Shown here: positions 24,589-34,475 of the stretch, one piece after another
Position numbering within the stretch: the first letter of the stretch is position 1
How the letters are laid out: each line of letters opens with the position of its first letter
Assembly (NCBI RefSeq): GCF_014695915.1
Contig: NZ_JACJPF010000036.1
Coordinates: forward strand, 124,001 to 188,000
Direction of reading: 5' to 3'
DNA from: Trichocoleus sp. FACHB-40
GTDB lineage: Bacteria > Cyanobacteriota > Cyanobacteriia > Cyanobacteriales > FACHB-T130
DNA length: 64,000 bases
Notes under the pieces: generated by a model
The model's database searches: none
What the model was told of the DNA's origin: nothing
What the model saw: the letters and a program-made list of their open reading frames with translations, nothing else
Translations under genes and position numbers: made by a program

Positions 24589-26004
24589 CTACCCACTGAT
24601 ATTAAAACTGTTCAGTGCTGCCAGCAGAGCTTGAGCTTTGTATAAAGACTCATGCCATTCTCGCTCAGGATCGCTATCCGCAACGATCCCTGCCCCAACT
24701 TGCCCGTAAACAACAGCTTTATTGTCGCGCTGGGTATAAAGGAGGGTGCGGATCAAAATATTTAAGTCTACGTGTCCCCGCCAATCAAGATAACCACAGG
24801 AACCGTAGAACAAGCTGCGACGCACGGGTTCAAGTTCTTCAATGATTTCCATACACCGGACTTTGGGGCAACCTGTGATGGTGCCTCCGGGGAAGAGGGC
24901 GCGAATTAAGTCAACAGTATCGTAGTTTGGGCTAATCGTGCCGATAACGTTGCTGACGAGGTGCATAACATGGCTGTACCGCTCTATAGTGAAAAGTTCA
25001 TTGACTTTTACAGAACCCCACTGACAAACGCGCCCCAGGTCGTTACGCTCTAGATCCACCAGCATGATGTGTTCAGCTCTTTCTTTGGCGTTGGCGATCA
25101 AGTCACGAGCTAGTTGTTCGTCGAGGGTTGGGGTGGTGCCGCGCGATCGCGTCCCGGCAATTGGTCGCGTCTGCGCTTCTCGCTCCCAGAGTTGTACCAA
25201 TCGTTCTGGAGAACAGCTAATTACCGCTCCCCAAGGCGTCTGCCAATAGCTAGCGAAGGGGGAAGGATTAATGTGCTGCAACGCCTGATAAATATCCCAC
25301 GGGCGGGCATTGGTGGGCTGCTCAAATCGGAGGGAAAGATTTGCCTGAAAGATATCTCCAGCCTGGATATACTTTTTGGCTTGGCGCACAGCGTCTTCGT
25401 AATCAGTTTGGGATGAAAAGAGATGGACGTGAGGGGGCTGGGGATTGGGGATTGGGGATTGGGGATTGGGGAATTTTCCTTCCCTGTTTTCCCAGCTTTT
25501 CTGTTCTAGCTGGCTTTGCCACAAGTCGAGTTCCGAGGGGTCGCTAGCTGCTAACCAAAGGGTTTGTTCCCAGTGGTCGAGAACGGCGAAAGACGCTGGT
25601 TCATACCAATAAGCGACTGGGAACGGCAACGGGTCGGTTTTGAGATTGGGTAATTGCTCAATCTCCCAAGCGAGGTCATAACCTAACCACCCCAGCCAGC
25701 CACCAGTAAAAGGAAGGGCTTCGGCTGAGGTGGGGCCTGCTTTCCCTGATTGTTGCAGCTTCCGGCGTAGGAAGGGGAGAATTTTGCCTATAGGTGGTGT
25801 CCACATCTGAGGTTGTCCATCCACAATTCGGGGGACACCAGCACAGATGGAATATCGAGTTAAGGAGTTTTTAGTTTGGTTGGAGCTTTCAGTATAGGGA
25901 CTTTCTAGAAGGGTAGCAATTTGAGAATCCAGAAATAATGCAGCGAATACTATTGATCCAGTTCGATGTTGTAGAGGAAGCGATCGCCAGTACCAAGGTT
26001 GCAT
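24589..26004 (-). CDS. pabB: Aminodeoxychorismate synthase component I
   Basis: 471 residues. Converts chorismate and ammonia to 4-amino-4-deoxychorismate for folate. The chorismate-binding domain (about residues 200-465) has QANLSLRFEQP, VISCSPERLVQL, TRPIAGTRSRG, MLVDLERNDLGRVC, GGTITGCPKVRCMEIIEELE and GAGIVADSDPEREWHE. PIAGTRSRG resembles PabB more than TrpE. An internal stretch at residues about 176-189 is encoded by GGGGATT heptamers and lies between the N-terminal and chorismate-binding parts. No pabA is adjacent. Confidence 0.9.
   Translation of the reverse strand: MQPWYWRSLPLQHRTGSIVFAALFLDSQIATLLESPYTESSNQTKNSLTRYSICAGVPRIVDGQPQMWTPPIGKILPFLRRKLQQSGKAGPTSAEALPFTGGWLGWLGYDLAWEIEQLPNLKTDPLPFPVAYWYEPASFAVLDHWEQTLWLAASDPSELDLWQSQLEQKSWENREGKFPNPQSPIPNPQPPHVHLFSSQTDYEDAVRQAKKYIQAGDIFQANLSLRFEQPTNARPWDIYQALQHINPSPFASYWQTPWGAVISCSPERLVQLWEREAQTRPIAGTRSRGTTPTLDEQLARDLIANAKERAEHIMLVDLERNDLGRVCQWGSVKVNELFTIERYSHVMHLVSNVIGTISPNYDTVDLIRALFPGGTITGCPKVRCMEIIEELEPVRRSLFYGSCGYLDWRGHVDLNILIRTLLYTQRDNKAVVYGQVGAGIVADSDPEREWHESLYKAQALLAALNSFNISG
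25437..25479. repeat. GGGGATT heptamers inside the pabB coding sequence
   Basis: Four to five tandem 7-bp units inside pabB. Read on the gene strand they give the low-complexity linker NPQSPIPNPQPP while keeping the frame. Confidence 0.85.
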
Positions 26005-26067
26005 CTTTAGTCATTAGCCATTATCTAGGAGTAGGAGGCGAGGAGTTATTAATTCAAAACTCATAAC

Positions 26068-27033
26068 TTATGTTTCCCATCCCCAAATCAGCCGCGCTCC
26101 CCATAGTACAACCAAACTCACCAACGCCACCAGATCGCCCCTCTTGAGGCGCAGCTGGTGCCACTGAACGCGATGCCGATCGGGACTGGTGAAGCCGCGT
26201 ACGTTCATGGCACTGGCGATTTGATCGGCTCGTAGGAGGAGATTTTCCAGTAGTCGTTCGGCTACCAGCAACCAGACTTGCAGACTTCTGCGGAGACCTA
26301 ACTTTTTCCAGTTTATCGCCCGCGTCCGCACGGAACGAATTAAATTTTGTATTTCTTCTAAAACTAGGGGAATGAAGCGTAGGGAAAGGGTTAAGGTGAG
26401 GGCAATTTCTGTTACGGGCAGTTTGAAGCGCCGCAGAGGTCGCATTAAGCTTTCCATACCAGCAGTAATTTCTTCTGGTGCGGTTGTGAGCAAAAAGAGG
26501 TTGGTGCTGTAAATCAGGATGAACAGTAAGGTGCTGACGCTTATTGCTAGATCCAGGGACTTGCGAGTAATTTTAATCGGCCCTTGGTGAAACAGGATGT
26601 AGCGGTAGTTTTTGGAGTTTTTTGCTTGGGACTGTAAGGGCGAAGCATTCTGGTTATTCTTTGTCGGCTGTTGTCCAGATTGCTCACCTGAAGGCTTCGC
26701 CTCTACTGTAAAGGCTATTTCATCTGATGGAAGGCGACGCTGATAGTCAGATGCTAATGCGTCGGGGGCGATCGCGCTCAGGATGAAGACAAAAAAACTT
26801 ACCATTAATAGCCAACCCATTTGCTGTCGCCAAACGCGCAAGGGGATAGCCGCACTGAAAGTAATAATAATTAGTATGAGTACTAAGCCTATACGCCAGT
26901 AGGGATTTGCTAGGACTGGCGCTATGAGAAAGCTCATCAACCAAGCTATTTTCACCCGTGGGTCAAGGTTATGCAGCCAGGTAATCGGTTGTTCAAGGTA
27001 CAGTCCCAGTGGCAGACTTCGCAGTAAATCCAT
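26068..27033 (-). CDS. CbiQ/EcfT-family transmembrane protein
   Basis: 321 residues. Resembles the T component of energy-coupling-factor transporters. N-terminus PITWLHNLDPRVKIAWLMSF, then several hydrophobic helices, a cytoplasmic insert rich in Ser/Gln (about residues 110-145, unusual low-complexity PSGEQSGQQPTKNNQN), and the EcfT signature region near the C-terminus (LTLSLRFIPLVLEEIQNLI, then ADQIASAMNVRGF). No ATPase or substrate-binding gene is adjacent, so the transported vitamin or metal is unknown. It follows der on the same strand, a pairing often seen in cyanobacteria. Confidence 0.85.
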   Translation of the reverse strand: MDLLRSLPLGLYLEQPITWLHNLDPRVKIAWLMSFLIAPVLANPYWRIGLVLILIIITFSAAIPLRVWRQQMGWLLMVSFFVFILSAIAPDALASDYQRRLPSDEIAFTVEAKPSGEQSGQQPTKNNQNASPLQSQAKNSKNYRYILFHQGPIKITRKSLDLAISVSTLLFILIYSTNLFLLTTAPEEITAGMESLMRPLRRFKLPVTEIALTLTLSLRFIPLVLEEIQNLIRSVRTRAINWKKLGLRRSLQVWLLVAERLLENLLLRADQIASAMNVRGFTSPDRHRVQWHQLRLKRGDLVALVSLVVLWGARLIWGWET

Positions 27034-27035
27034 AT

Positions 27036-27085
27036 TCCGATTTTAGATTTTAGATTTTAGATTTTAGCTTTTAGATTTTAGATTC
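27036..27085. repeat. ATTTTAG heptamer repeats
   Basis: Six or so tandem GATTTTA/GCTTTTA units in the der-cbiQ spacer. A shorter relic of the same unit lies at about 56981. Confidence 0.75.
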
Positions 27086-27208
27086 TCTTCCCAGTCCAAA
27101 ATCTTTGCATCCAAAATCAGGCGCTGTTTTGGGAAGAACGGGAGGTTGGAGGAAGAACCAGTAATGGTTCAACTCCCCGATCGATCTCCCCAAAAATCGC
27201 TTTAAAAT

Positions 27209-28570
27209 TTATACACGGGTGGCTCGGTTTCGGTTCCCTGCTTCGACTTCGCGGACTTTTTTGCCTCGCCACATCAAGCGCAACGGTGTTCCCTTAAAGC
27301 CTAGCTGTTGTCGGAATTGACGTTCGATGTAGCGACGGTAGTTGTCGTTAAAGCGCTTGGGTTCGTTAACAAATAGCGCGATCGCAGGCGGTTGACTGCT
27401 TACCTGAGTGCCGTAGTAGATTTTACCTTGTTTCCCTTGCCTGGTGGTTGGGGGCGAGTGCCAGGAAATCGCTTCTTGTAGCACTTCGTTAATCACGGCG
27501 GTGGTTACTCGTCGCTTGTGTTCTTCGGCGGCTACGTTCACCAACTCTAGAATTTTCTCTACTCGTTGTCCAGTGTGAGCGCTGACAAAGATTGTTTCTG
27601 CCCACTCGATAAAACTCAGTCGTTGTTTGAAGATTTCTTCAAACTCGTAGATCGTGTGAGAGTCTTTTTCAATAGCGTCCCACTTGTTAACAACAATTAC
27701 ACAAGCTCGCCCTTCTTCGTCAATGCGTCCTGCTAGTTTTTGGTCTTGTTCGGTGACACCATCAACTGCGTCAATTACTAACAGAACCACGTCTGCACGG
27801 CGGATAGCTTTGAAGGCGCGATTAATTCCAAAAAATTCTGCGCCGTACTCAACGTTTTTCTTTCGGCGAATTCCTGCTGTATCGATCAAGCGGTAGGTTT
27901 TCTCGTCTCGTTCCACAACGGTATCGATAGCATCGCGGGTGGTGCCTGAAATTGGGCTAACGATGGAGCGATTTTCGCCGACAAAGGCGTTCAACAAGCT
28001 GGATTTGCCGACATTTGGTCGTCCGACAATGGCAACTTTAATTTCGTCGGTTTCTTCGATTTCTTCTGCACTCGGCAAGTATTTAATTAGTTCGTCAAGT
28101 AACTCGCCTGTACCGTTGCCATGAATGCCAGAGACGGGGAAAGGTTCACCTAATCCTAGTTGCCAAAATTCAGAGGCTTGGGTTAAACCTTGTTCTGGTG
28201 ACTCGCATTTATTGACGGCTAACACTACAGGTACGGTTTGTTGACGCAACCATCGGGCGATCGCTTCATCTGAGGTGGTTAATCCGGCTTGACCGTCCAC
28301 CACAAATATCGCCGCTTTTGCCTCTGTAAGCGCCAGCATTGCCTGTTCCCGAATCATTGGGAGAAATTCGGTGTCATCATCAAACACTAATCCGCCAGTG
28401 TCCACGACTACATACTCCCGATCTTGCCAGAAGGCGCGGCGATAAGTGCGATCGCGTGTCACTCCAGGCTCGTCATGCACAATGGCATCTTGTACACCTG
28501 CCAAACGATTGACAATAGTAGATTTGCCCACGTTTGGGCGACCGATAATAGCGACAATTGGCAGGGACAT
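27209..28570 (-). CDS. der: Ribosome-assembly GTPase Der (EngA)
   Basis: 453 residues. Essential 50S assembly factor with two tandem GTPase domains and a KH-like C-terminus. G1 motifs [10 protein letters not shown] (about residues 10-19) and [10 protein letters not shown] (about 184-193); G3 DTGG and DTAG; G4 NKCE and NKWD. The C-terminal domain carries [20 protein letters not shown] and [20 protein letters not shown]. Complete, with the normal start [13 protein letters not shown]. Divergent from the WD40 gene. Confidence 0.97.
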   Translation of the reverse strand: MSLPIVAIIGRPNVGKSTIVNRLAGVQDAIVHDEPGVTRDRTYRRAFWQDREYVVVDTGGLVFDDDTEFLPMIREQAMLALTEAKAAIFVVDGQAGLTTSDEAIARWLRQQTVPVVLAVNKCESPEQGLTQASEFWQLGLGEPFPVSGIHGNGTGELLDELIKYLPSAEEIEETDEIKVAIVGRPNVGKSSLLNAFVGENRSIVSPISGTTRDAIDTVVERDEKTYRLIDTAGIRRKKNVEYGAEFFGINRAFKAIRRADVVLLVIDAVDGVTEQDQKLAGRIDEEGRACVIVVNKWDAIEKDSHTIYEFEEIFKQRLSFIEWAETIFVSAHTGQRVEKILELVNVAAEEHKRRVTTAVINEVLQEAISWHSPPTTRQGKQGKIYYGTQVSSQPPAIALFVNEPKRFNDNYRRYIERQFRQQLGFKGTPLRLMWRGKKVREVEAGNRNRATRV

Positions 28571-28664
28571 AACGGGGTATAGTCATCCAACGGGATGATG
28601 AAAGTTCCAAATTTCCATTGTAACAATCCGGAATAAACCTGCTGTTATTCTTGGGTGCGTTGCA

Positions 28665-29723
28665 ATGAATTCAAAGCCTAAGTCTGGGAAAGTGGTAAGG
28701 GCGATCGCATATGCAGCAGTAGTAGCTGTTACTGGGTGCATACCCCAATCTTCTGCAAAACTCGTCAGCTTGGAAAACTCCAGCTTAAATCTTAGTGCGA
28801 TCGCGGAGTCTGAACCAACCGCCAAGCCTGTTGCCATCCTTACTGGACATCCTAGCTATGTTCAGGCGATCGCTATCACCTCCGATGGGCAGATTCTTGC
28901 CAGTAGCGGCGATGACAACAGCATCAAAATTTGGAATTTGGCACAAGGGATACGCATCCGCACCCTCACCGGGCATTCTAAACCAGTTCATGCGATCGCC
29001 ATTAGCCCATCAGATGTCAGCAAGATGCCTGCGTTACTAGCCTCTGGCAGTTATGATGGCAGCATCAAAATTTGGAATCTCGCCACCGGAGAACTCATCC
29101 GTACCCTGACTGGCGATTCCGATTCAGTTCTCTGTCTCGCCATCAGCCCAGATGGGCAAACATTAGCTAGTGGTGGTTTAGACAAAACTATCAAGATTTG
29201 GAACCTCCGCACTGGGACACTTATTCGCACCCTGAGTGGGGATTTAGATGCAGTTAATACTGTCAGCTTCAGCCCAGATGGGCGAACATTAGCCAGTGGG
29301 AGTGCCGATCAAACTATTAAGCTTTGGAATCCCAACAACGGCATCCGCATTCGCACTCTCGCCGGGCATTCCGACTGGGTTAATTCTGTCACCTTCAGTC
29401 CGGATGGGCAAACATTAGCTAGTGGTAGCAATGACGGCACGATCAAGATTTGGAATCTTGTCACCGGAGAACTGCAAAGCACTCTCAAAGGAAAGGCAGT
29501 TATGGTTAATTCCGTCGCCTTCAGCCCCAAGGGGCAGACGTTAGCCAGTGGCAGTTTAGATAATACTATCAAGCTGTGGAATTCTCGCACTGGCGAACTC
29601 AAAAGCACTCTGGCAGGAGATGACAGCCAAGTAAATTCCTTTGCCTTCAGTCCCGACGGGCAAATAGCGAGTGGCAGTAATGACGGCAGCATTAAGATTT
29701 GGCAAGTGCCTGCTCAAGAATGA
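28665..29723 (+). CDS. WD40-repeat lipoprotein
   Basis: 352 residues. Residues 1-25 look like a lipoprotein signal (Lys/Arg-containing start, IAYAAVVAVTGC, Cys25 as lipidation site), so the protein is probably exported and membrane-anchored. From residue about 54 seven WD40 repeats follow (for example VQAIAITSDGQILASSGDD with IKIWN), enough for one closed seven-bladed propeller. WD40 propellers mediate protein contacts; the partner is unknown. The last blade is a little short (FSPDGQIASGSNDG). Confidence 0.85.
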   Translation: MNSKPKSGKVVRAIAYAAVVAVTGCIPQSSAKLVSLENSSLNLSAIAESEPTAKPVAILTGHPSYVQAIAITSDGQILASSGDDNSIKIWNLAQGIRIRTLTGHSKPVHAIAISPSDVSKMPALLASGSYDGSIKIWNLATGELIRTLTGDSDSVLCLAISPDGQTLASGGLDKTIKIWNLRTGTLIRTLSGDLDAVNTVSFSPDGRTLASGSADQTIKLWNPNNGIRIRTLAGHSDWVNSVTFSPDGQTLASGSNDGTIKIWNLVTGELQSTLKGKAVMVNSVAFSPKGQTLASGSLDNTIKLWNSRTGELKSTLAGDDSQVNSFAFSPDGQIASGSNDGSIKIWQVPAQE

Positions 29724-29919
29724 CAAGGAAGGTTTTTCGAGATTAAAAATTTTAACTACCTAACGTGCTAACTTTTGACACGCTTGCTGCCTTGTCCTTT
29801 GCAGTTCAAATTCAAAAACGCGATCGCCCATTTAAATAATTTACTCTTCTGGCCGTTAGCAACTACACTTTAGATTTTGAGGGTCAGACGTAAATACCTG
29901 CAACAGAGGTGAGTGAGCC

Positions 29920-30627
29920 ATGTACGTATTGATTGGTGGAGCAGGACTGGTCGGGCTGAACTTAGCCCAACAATTAGTAGAATTGGGACACACGGTTGCC
30001 GTCATCGATACCGATCCCACCGCCTGCCGCTATGCTCGCGAACAAGTAGGAGCGATGGCTTTTGAAGGCAGTGCTGTCAGTACGCAAGTGCTAATGGAAG
30101 CAGGAATTCGCAAGGCAGATGCGCTTGTTGCTGCCCTCCGCAATGATGCTTTAAATTTGGCAATGGTGACACTTGCCAAGCACTATGGCGTCTCCCATAT
30201 CGTGACTCGGATGCGCCAAAGTGATTTTGCCGAACCTTATCGGATTGCCGGAGCGCATCATGTCATCAGTACGGTTGACTTAGCCGTGACCACGATGGTG
30301 AATGCTATCGAATATCCCCAAGTAGAATCGATGATGCACTTTGAGCAGGGTCAGGTAGAAGTCTTCAAACTCAAAGTGCCACCGGAGTCTGACATTGCGG
30401 GTCGTACCGTGTTACAAGTCGCTCAGGATTCCCGGTTTCCCAGTGGTTCCTTAATTATTGGCTATCAATCCCATTCCCAAACCGATCTCGTAATTCCGAA
30501 TGGCAAGACAGTGCTAGAGGCGGGAGCAACCGTGCTAGTAGTCACTAAATCGGAAAAGTTACATCAGGTGATTGATTTCCTAGGTTTGTGTTCTAGTCAT
30601 CTTCCAAACTTAGAAGTTGCTCGTTAA
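29920..30627 (+). CDS. TrkA-family K+ transport regulatory protein
   Basis: 235 residues. An RCK_N Rossmann domain that binds NAD(H) (MYVLIGGAGLVGLNLAQQL, VAVIDTDPTACRYAR) followed by an RCK_C domain (about residues 140-225: VEVFKLKVPPESDIAGRTVL, ATVLVVTKSEKL). Gates K+ channels or Trk/Ktr transporters. No transporter gene is next to it, but it is convergent with a cation/proton antiporter and overlaps its 3' end by 35 bp. Confidence 0.85.
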   Translation: MYVLIGGAGLVGLNLAQQLVELGHTVAVIDTDPTACRYAREQVGAMAFEGSAVSTQVLMEAGIRKADALVAALRNDALNLAMVTLAKHYGVSHIVTRMRQSDFAEPYRIAGAHHVISTVDLAVTTMVNAIEYPQVESMMHFEQGQVEVFKLKVPPESDIAGRTVLQVAQDSRFPSGSLIIGYQSHSQTDLVIPNGKTVLEAGATVLVVTKSEKLHQVIDFLGLCSSHLPNLEVAR

Positions 30628-32209
30628 TGGTTTTGATGCGTTCTTGCACCACTTCTTCTGAGAGAATTCGCCTGCGGAGGGCGTCATTGAGTACCTGCTT
30701 TTCTGCCAACAGTAATTGCCGACGAATCGTGTCTAATTTTAGGCGATCGCTACTTTCATTAGCAGCATCTTCTGGACGTTGATTATATATCTCCCGCAAC
30801 GTTCTTTCAGAAGCTGCCACTCGCACCTGATAAGCGGCTCGCATCTCTTCGTAGATTGATTTTGGTAAAACTCCCGATTTCAGGAGACTTTCTAATTCAT
30901 CCTGCGCTGCTTTGGAAGTCATCAATTGAGCTTGCAATTCTTCGATTTGCTGTCGTGATTCGGAATGGCGATCCAGTTTTAAACGTCGTACAAACCCAGG
31001 TAAACTTACTCCCTGTCCCACCAACGACAGCAGCACAATCCCTAAGACAATGACAACCAGCTTATCTCGCCCTGGCAAATTAGCTGGTAAGCTTAACGCC
31101 AAGGCAGTTGAAAGCGAACCTTTAATATTGCCCGAAAAGAGAACGTGCCGCCATTTCACCGGAATCGGTTTGTCAAAAAAACGCACTAAATCCAAGAGTG
31201 GATAAACGGTAAGCGCCCTCCCGACTTGGTAGGCAATTAGTGCGAGAAGAACGGCGGGTAGCGTCTGCCAAAGGGTGATGAGATTAATCTCTAAGCCGAT
31301 GAGTAAGAAAATAAAGGTATTGACACCAAACCCGGCGAATTCCCAGAAACTGAACAAAGTGACTTGAGTGGAAGCAGAGGTACTGCGAGAAACCCCCAGG
31401 TTGCCTACAATCAGTCCTGCCACCACAACCGCAACCACGCCGGATACGTGGAAAAATTCGCCTAATTGGAAGGCTCCCAGCGCTACGGCAATCGTGAGTA
31501 GAATCACGCTGAGAGGATCGTCTGCTTGGCTAAATAAACCAATACTTAGGTAGCCCAAGGCTAAGCCAACTAAGATTCCGCCGACAATCACGAACAAAAA
31601 TGCTTGTACGACATCGAGGGGCGTTAGTGACCCAGTTGAATTTGCAGTCAAAATCAGGCTAAATAAAACCAGCGCCACATCATCGTTGACTAAGCTTTCA
31701 CCTTCTACGAGCGTGACCAGTCGGTGGGGAACAGACACTTCCTTGAAAACCGCAATCACTAAGGCGGTATCTGTAATTGACAAAATGACCCCAACCAGCA
31801 GGGCGGGAACCCAATCTAAGCCCAGTTCTAGTTTCAGCAAGACTGAGGTGATGGCAGCGCAGAGGGGAAATCCCACTCCTGCTAGCAAGGCAATCGGTTT
31901 AAACGTGCTGCGTAGGCGACTGATATCGGTATTAATTGCCGATTCAAAGAGTAGAATCGGCAAAAAAAGATTAAAAATTAGGGCGGAATCCAGACGGATG
32001 CGACCTGGCAAAAGCTCTGTAATCGCCAACCCTGCCAATACTAAACCTGTAATGTAGGGAATCCGTAATCGTCGAGATAGTAGGGCAACCCCGGTGGCAA
32101 CCAACAACAAGACGATCAGAAAAATTACTAATTCAGCAACAGTTCCCTGATTCTCGCTGCCTGCGACCGTTGGGACTGCCATGAGCGATCGCTCGCTTAG
32201 CCACTGCAT
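30593..32209 (-). CDS. CPA1-type cation/proton antiporter
   Basis: 538 residues; about 12 membrane helices (residues 20-410) and a cytosolic, charged, coiled-coil-like tail (EELQAQLMTSKAAQDELESL, QLLLAEKQVLNDALRRRI). Exchanges Na+ or K+ for H+. The ion-binding region reads ILSITDTALVIAVFKE where NhaP-type proteins usually have ATDPVAV, so the Asp is kept but the following Pro is replaced by Thr. EGESLVNDDVALVLF is the second conserved site. The start could be MAVPTVAG, nine codons in. Confidence 0.9.
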   Translation of the reverse strand: MQWLSERSLMAVPTVAGSENQGTVAELVIFLIVLLLVATGVALLSRRLRIPYITGLVLAGLAITELLPGRIRLDSALIFNLFLPILLFESAINTDISRLRSTFKPIALLAGVGFPLCAAITSVLLKLELGLDWVPALLVGVILSITDTALVIAVFKEVSVPHRLVTLVEGESLVNDDVALVLFSLILTANSTGSLTPLDVVQAFLFVIVGGILVGLALGYLSIGLFSQADDPLSVILLTIAVALGAFQLGEFFHVSGVVAVVVAGLIVGNLGVSRSTSASTQVTLFSFWEFAGFGVNTFIFLLIGLEINLITLWQTLPAVLLALIAYQVGRALTVYPLLDLVRFFDKPIPVKWRHVLFSGNIKGSLSTALALSLPANLPGRDKLVVIVLGIVLLSLVGQGVSLPGFVRRLKLDRHSESRQQIEELQAQLMTSKAAQDELESLLKSGVLPKSIYEEMRAAYQVRVAASERTLREIYNQRPEDAANESSDRLKLDTIRRQLLLAEKQVLNDALRRRILSEEVVQERIKTINEQLLSLEDD

Positions 32210-32387
32210 AGCACGTACTCACAAGTGATTAACGATACATATAGGGCCAGGTTCTACAGAACTGCCCTTAGTATCTTAAAGGATGAGCTACGATGCTTTT
32301 GTTCTAAGTTATAGCGATCGCTTTAAATGCCAAATTGAAGGGAACAAAGCGATCGCCCGTTTAGTGGCAGAACTAATCAGCCGATTA

Positions 32388-33791
32388 CTATACCATTTCC
32401 TCCAGTTCTTTACCTTTAGTTTCCTTAATCAGCAGCAAAACGAAGAACAGGGAAATCGCCGCAGCAGTCGTATACAAGCCATAGGCAAAACCTAAACCCA
32501 CATCCTTGAGAGGCGGAAAGCTGGTGGATACCGCAAAGTTGGCAATCCACTGGGCGGCGGCAGCTAATGATAGGGCAGCCCCGCGAATTCTATTGTTAAA
32601 CATTTCTCCTAGCATCACCCAAACGACTGGCCCCCAAGAGAAGCCGAAGCAGAAGACGTAGAGGTTAGCCGCTACCAGAGCAATTATGCCAGAGTTTCCG
32701 GTTAGGGCGGGATTCCCAGCAGCATCTAGGGGCGCGCTGCCAAAGGTTGTCGCCAGCGTTCCTAGGGTCAGAGTCATGCCCAGAGAACCCAGAATTAGCA
32801 GAGGTTTGCGTCCAAACTTGTCCACGAAAGCGATCGCTACTAGCGTTGTCACAATATTGGTGACACTGGTAATCACCGTAATCCACAACGAATCCTTCTC
32901 GGAAAAGCCTACCGCCTGCCACAGCACGCTGCTGTAGTAGAAAATCACGTTAATCCCCACCAACTGTTGTAGTACAGATAACCCAATACCAATCCAGACA
33001 ATCGATAGTAAACCATGCCTGCCTACTAAATCGGACAGTTGAGGTTTGCGTTCCCGCAATACCGTCTGCCGGATCTCCTGTATTTTAGCCTGAACATCTC
33101 CACCCAAAACCTTTGCCAAAACGGAAGCCGCTTCTGCTTCCCGGCCTTGGGCGACCAAGTAGCGGGGTGACTCTGGAATCCGCAGTGCGCCTACTGCGTA
33201 GGCAATGGCAGCTGGGATCTCAGTCCAGAACATCCAACGCCAAGCCGGGACTCCGAACCAGAAGGGCGCTTCAGCGGAACCAGCAGCGACAGCGATGAAG
33301 TAGTCGCACAGCAAGGCGATGAATATCCCGGTAACGATCGCAAGTTGCTGGAGAGAACCGAGTCGTCCGCGCAAGTGTGCAGGGGAAACTTCGGCAATGT
33401 ATGCGGGAGCAATCACACTGGCAGCACCGACAGCCACTCCACCTACTAATCGCCAAACCATGAAATCCCAAATATTAAACGCAATACCGGAACCTACGGC
33501 GCTGATAAAAAACATAATAGCTGCGACGATCATCGTTTTTACCCGCCCGTAACGATCGGCAAGCTGCCCGGCAAAGAAGGCTCCCACCGCCGAACCCAGT
33601 AGTGCGGAGGAAACGGCGAATCCCGTTGCTACACTACCCGCTTGAAAATCTTTTCCCAAAGCTGCTACTGCACCATTAATTACGGCAGTATCAAAACCAA
33701 ACAAAAAACCGCCAATTGCAGCTACCAGCGCCAGCATCAGCACATAGGATGTGCTGGCTTTAGGCATAACAGGTTTGTTGTGAATAGTCAT
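32388..33791 (-). CDS. Sugar porter family MFS transporter
   Basis: 467 residues, 12 membrane helices. H+- or facilitator-type monosaccharide uptake (GlcP/XylE/GalP group). Signatures: GFLFGFDTAVINGAVAAL, GQLADRYGRVKTM after helix 2, PESPRYLVAQGREAEA between helices 6 and 7, FVDKFGRKPLLILGS, and the final KETKGKELEEM. The exact sugar cannot be told. Single gene; a strong hairpin lies about 90 bases upstream of the start codon. Confidence 0.93.
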   Translation of the reverse strand: MTIHNKPVMPKASTSYVLMLALVAAIGGFLFGFDTAVINGAVAALGKDFQAGSVATGFAVSSALLGSAVGAFFAGQLADRYGRVKTMIVAAIMFFISAVGSGIAFNIWDFMVWRLVGGVAVGAASVIAPAYIAEVSPAHLRGRLGSLQQLAIVTGIFIALLCDYFIAVAAGSAEAPFWFGVPAWRWMFWTEIPAAIAYAVGALRIPESPRYLVAQGREAEAASVLAKVLGGDVQAKIQEIRQTVLRERKPQLSDLVGRHGLLSIVWIGIGLSVLQQLVGINVIFYYSSVLWQAVGFSEKDSLWITVITSVTNIVTTLVAIAFVDKFGRKPLLILGSLGMTLTLGTLATTFGSAPLDAAGNPALTGNSGIIALVAANLYVFCFGFSWGPVVWVMLGEMFNNRIRGAALSLAAAAQWIANFAVSTSFPPLKDVGLGFAYGLYTTAAAISLFFVLLLIKETKGKELEEMV

Positions 33792-33880
33792 TTGTTAATT
33801 CCTAAGTCAAACGCCAATGCAAAGCTAAATTGATTTCGATTTGCTCATCCATGCGAACTTGGAAACGCAAAGCCTGCCAA

Positions 33881-33916
33881 GGGATAGAAAGCAACTTATA
33901 GGTTGCTTTCTATCCC
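33881..33916. promoter_or_regulatory. Perfect 15-bp hairpin upstream of the sugar porter gene
   Basis: GGGATAGAAAGCAAC / GTTGCTTTCTATCCC with a 6-base loop. There is no T-run on either side, so it is not an ordinary terminator. It would sit in the 5' leader of the sugar porter mRNA or be a protein site. No repeat copy was noticed elsewhere in the window. Confidence 0.45.
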
Positions 33917-34285
33917 GGCAATCTCTCATGTACGAGGGCAATTTTTACTTTTGTTAACTATGGTGACAATGAGCGGATTTGTGTGATACTTCAGCTTCCG
34001 TGTTTAATGGGAGAACTGATATAAACTGGATTATGAAAAGAATGTAAATTTATTCGTCACCATAAGAACATTGTTTGACCTCATACCGTTACTAGCATCA
34101 ATCTTTAGGATTAAAGCAGCGAACGTGTAAGAAACTGTAAGATTCAGTGAAGAAACTTAACACAACAGCCTGATTTAAGTAAATGTCAGAAAATACAGAA
34201 TCTTCAGGTTGTAAATTATATTTTCAATTAGAGATAAGAAGAGGGATTTATCTAGAAACAAACCCTCCCCTCAAAAATACACCAT

Positions 34286-34401
34286 CTATAGCAATCCTAT
34301 TTGAGTTGTAAGGTGCCAGCCTTTCAGATACCTGACTTCTTTAGAAAAGTCGGGTATCTCGCCTTCAGAAAGCAGTTTTACAACTCAATTATGATTGCTA
34401 C
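34286..34401. mobile_element. MITE-like element (TATAGC-ended family), copy 3
   Basis: Inverted ends TATAGCAATCCTATTTGAG (from 34287) and CTCAATTATGATTGCTA (to 34400) enclose a central palindrome AGATACCTGACTTCT/AGTCGGGTATCT and the CGCCTTC motif. Most complete copy of the family in the window. Non-coding. Confidence 0.75.
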
Positions 34402-34475
34402 ATCACAATTACCAATTAGTATCACAAGAGTTAGTACCTTTATAATGAGGGCATTATAAATATATTCATGTTGCA

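Larger units (their letters stand above)
33792..34475. other. 684-base intergenic region between divergent genes
   Basis: Contains the hairpin at 33881-33916, the upstream regions of the sugar porter and the RmlD-like gene, and the MITE-like element at 34286-34401. No convincing gene or RNA gene is seen. The AT-rich stretch 33960-34260 shows nothing I can name. Confidence 0.6.
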
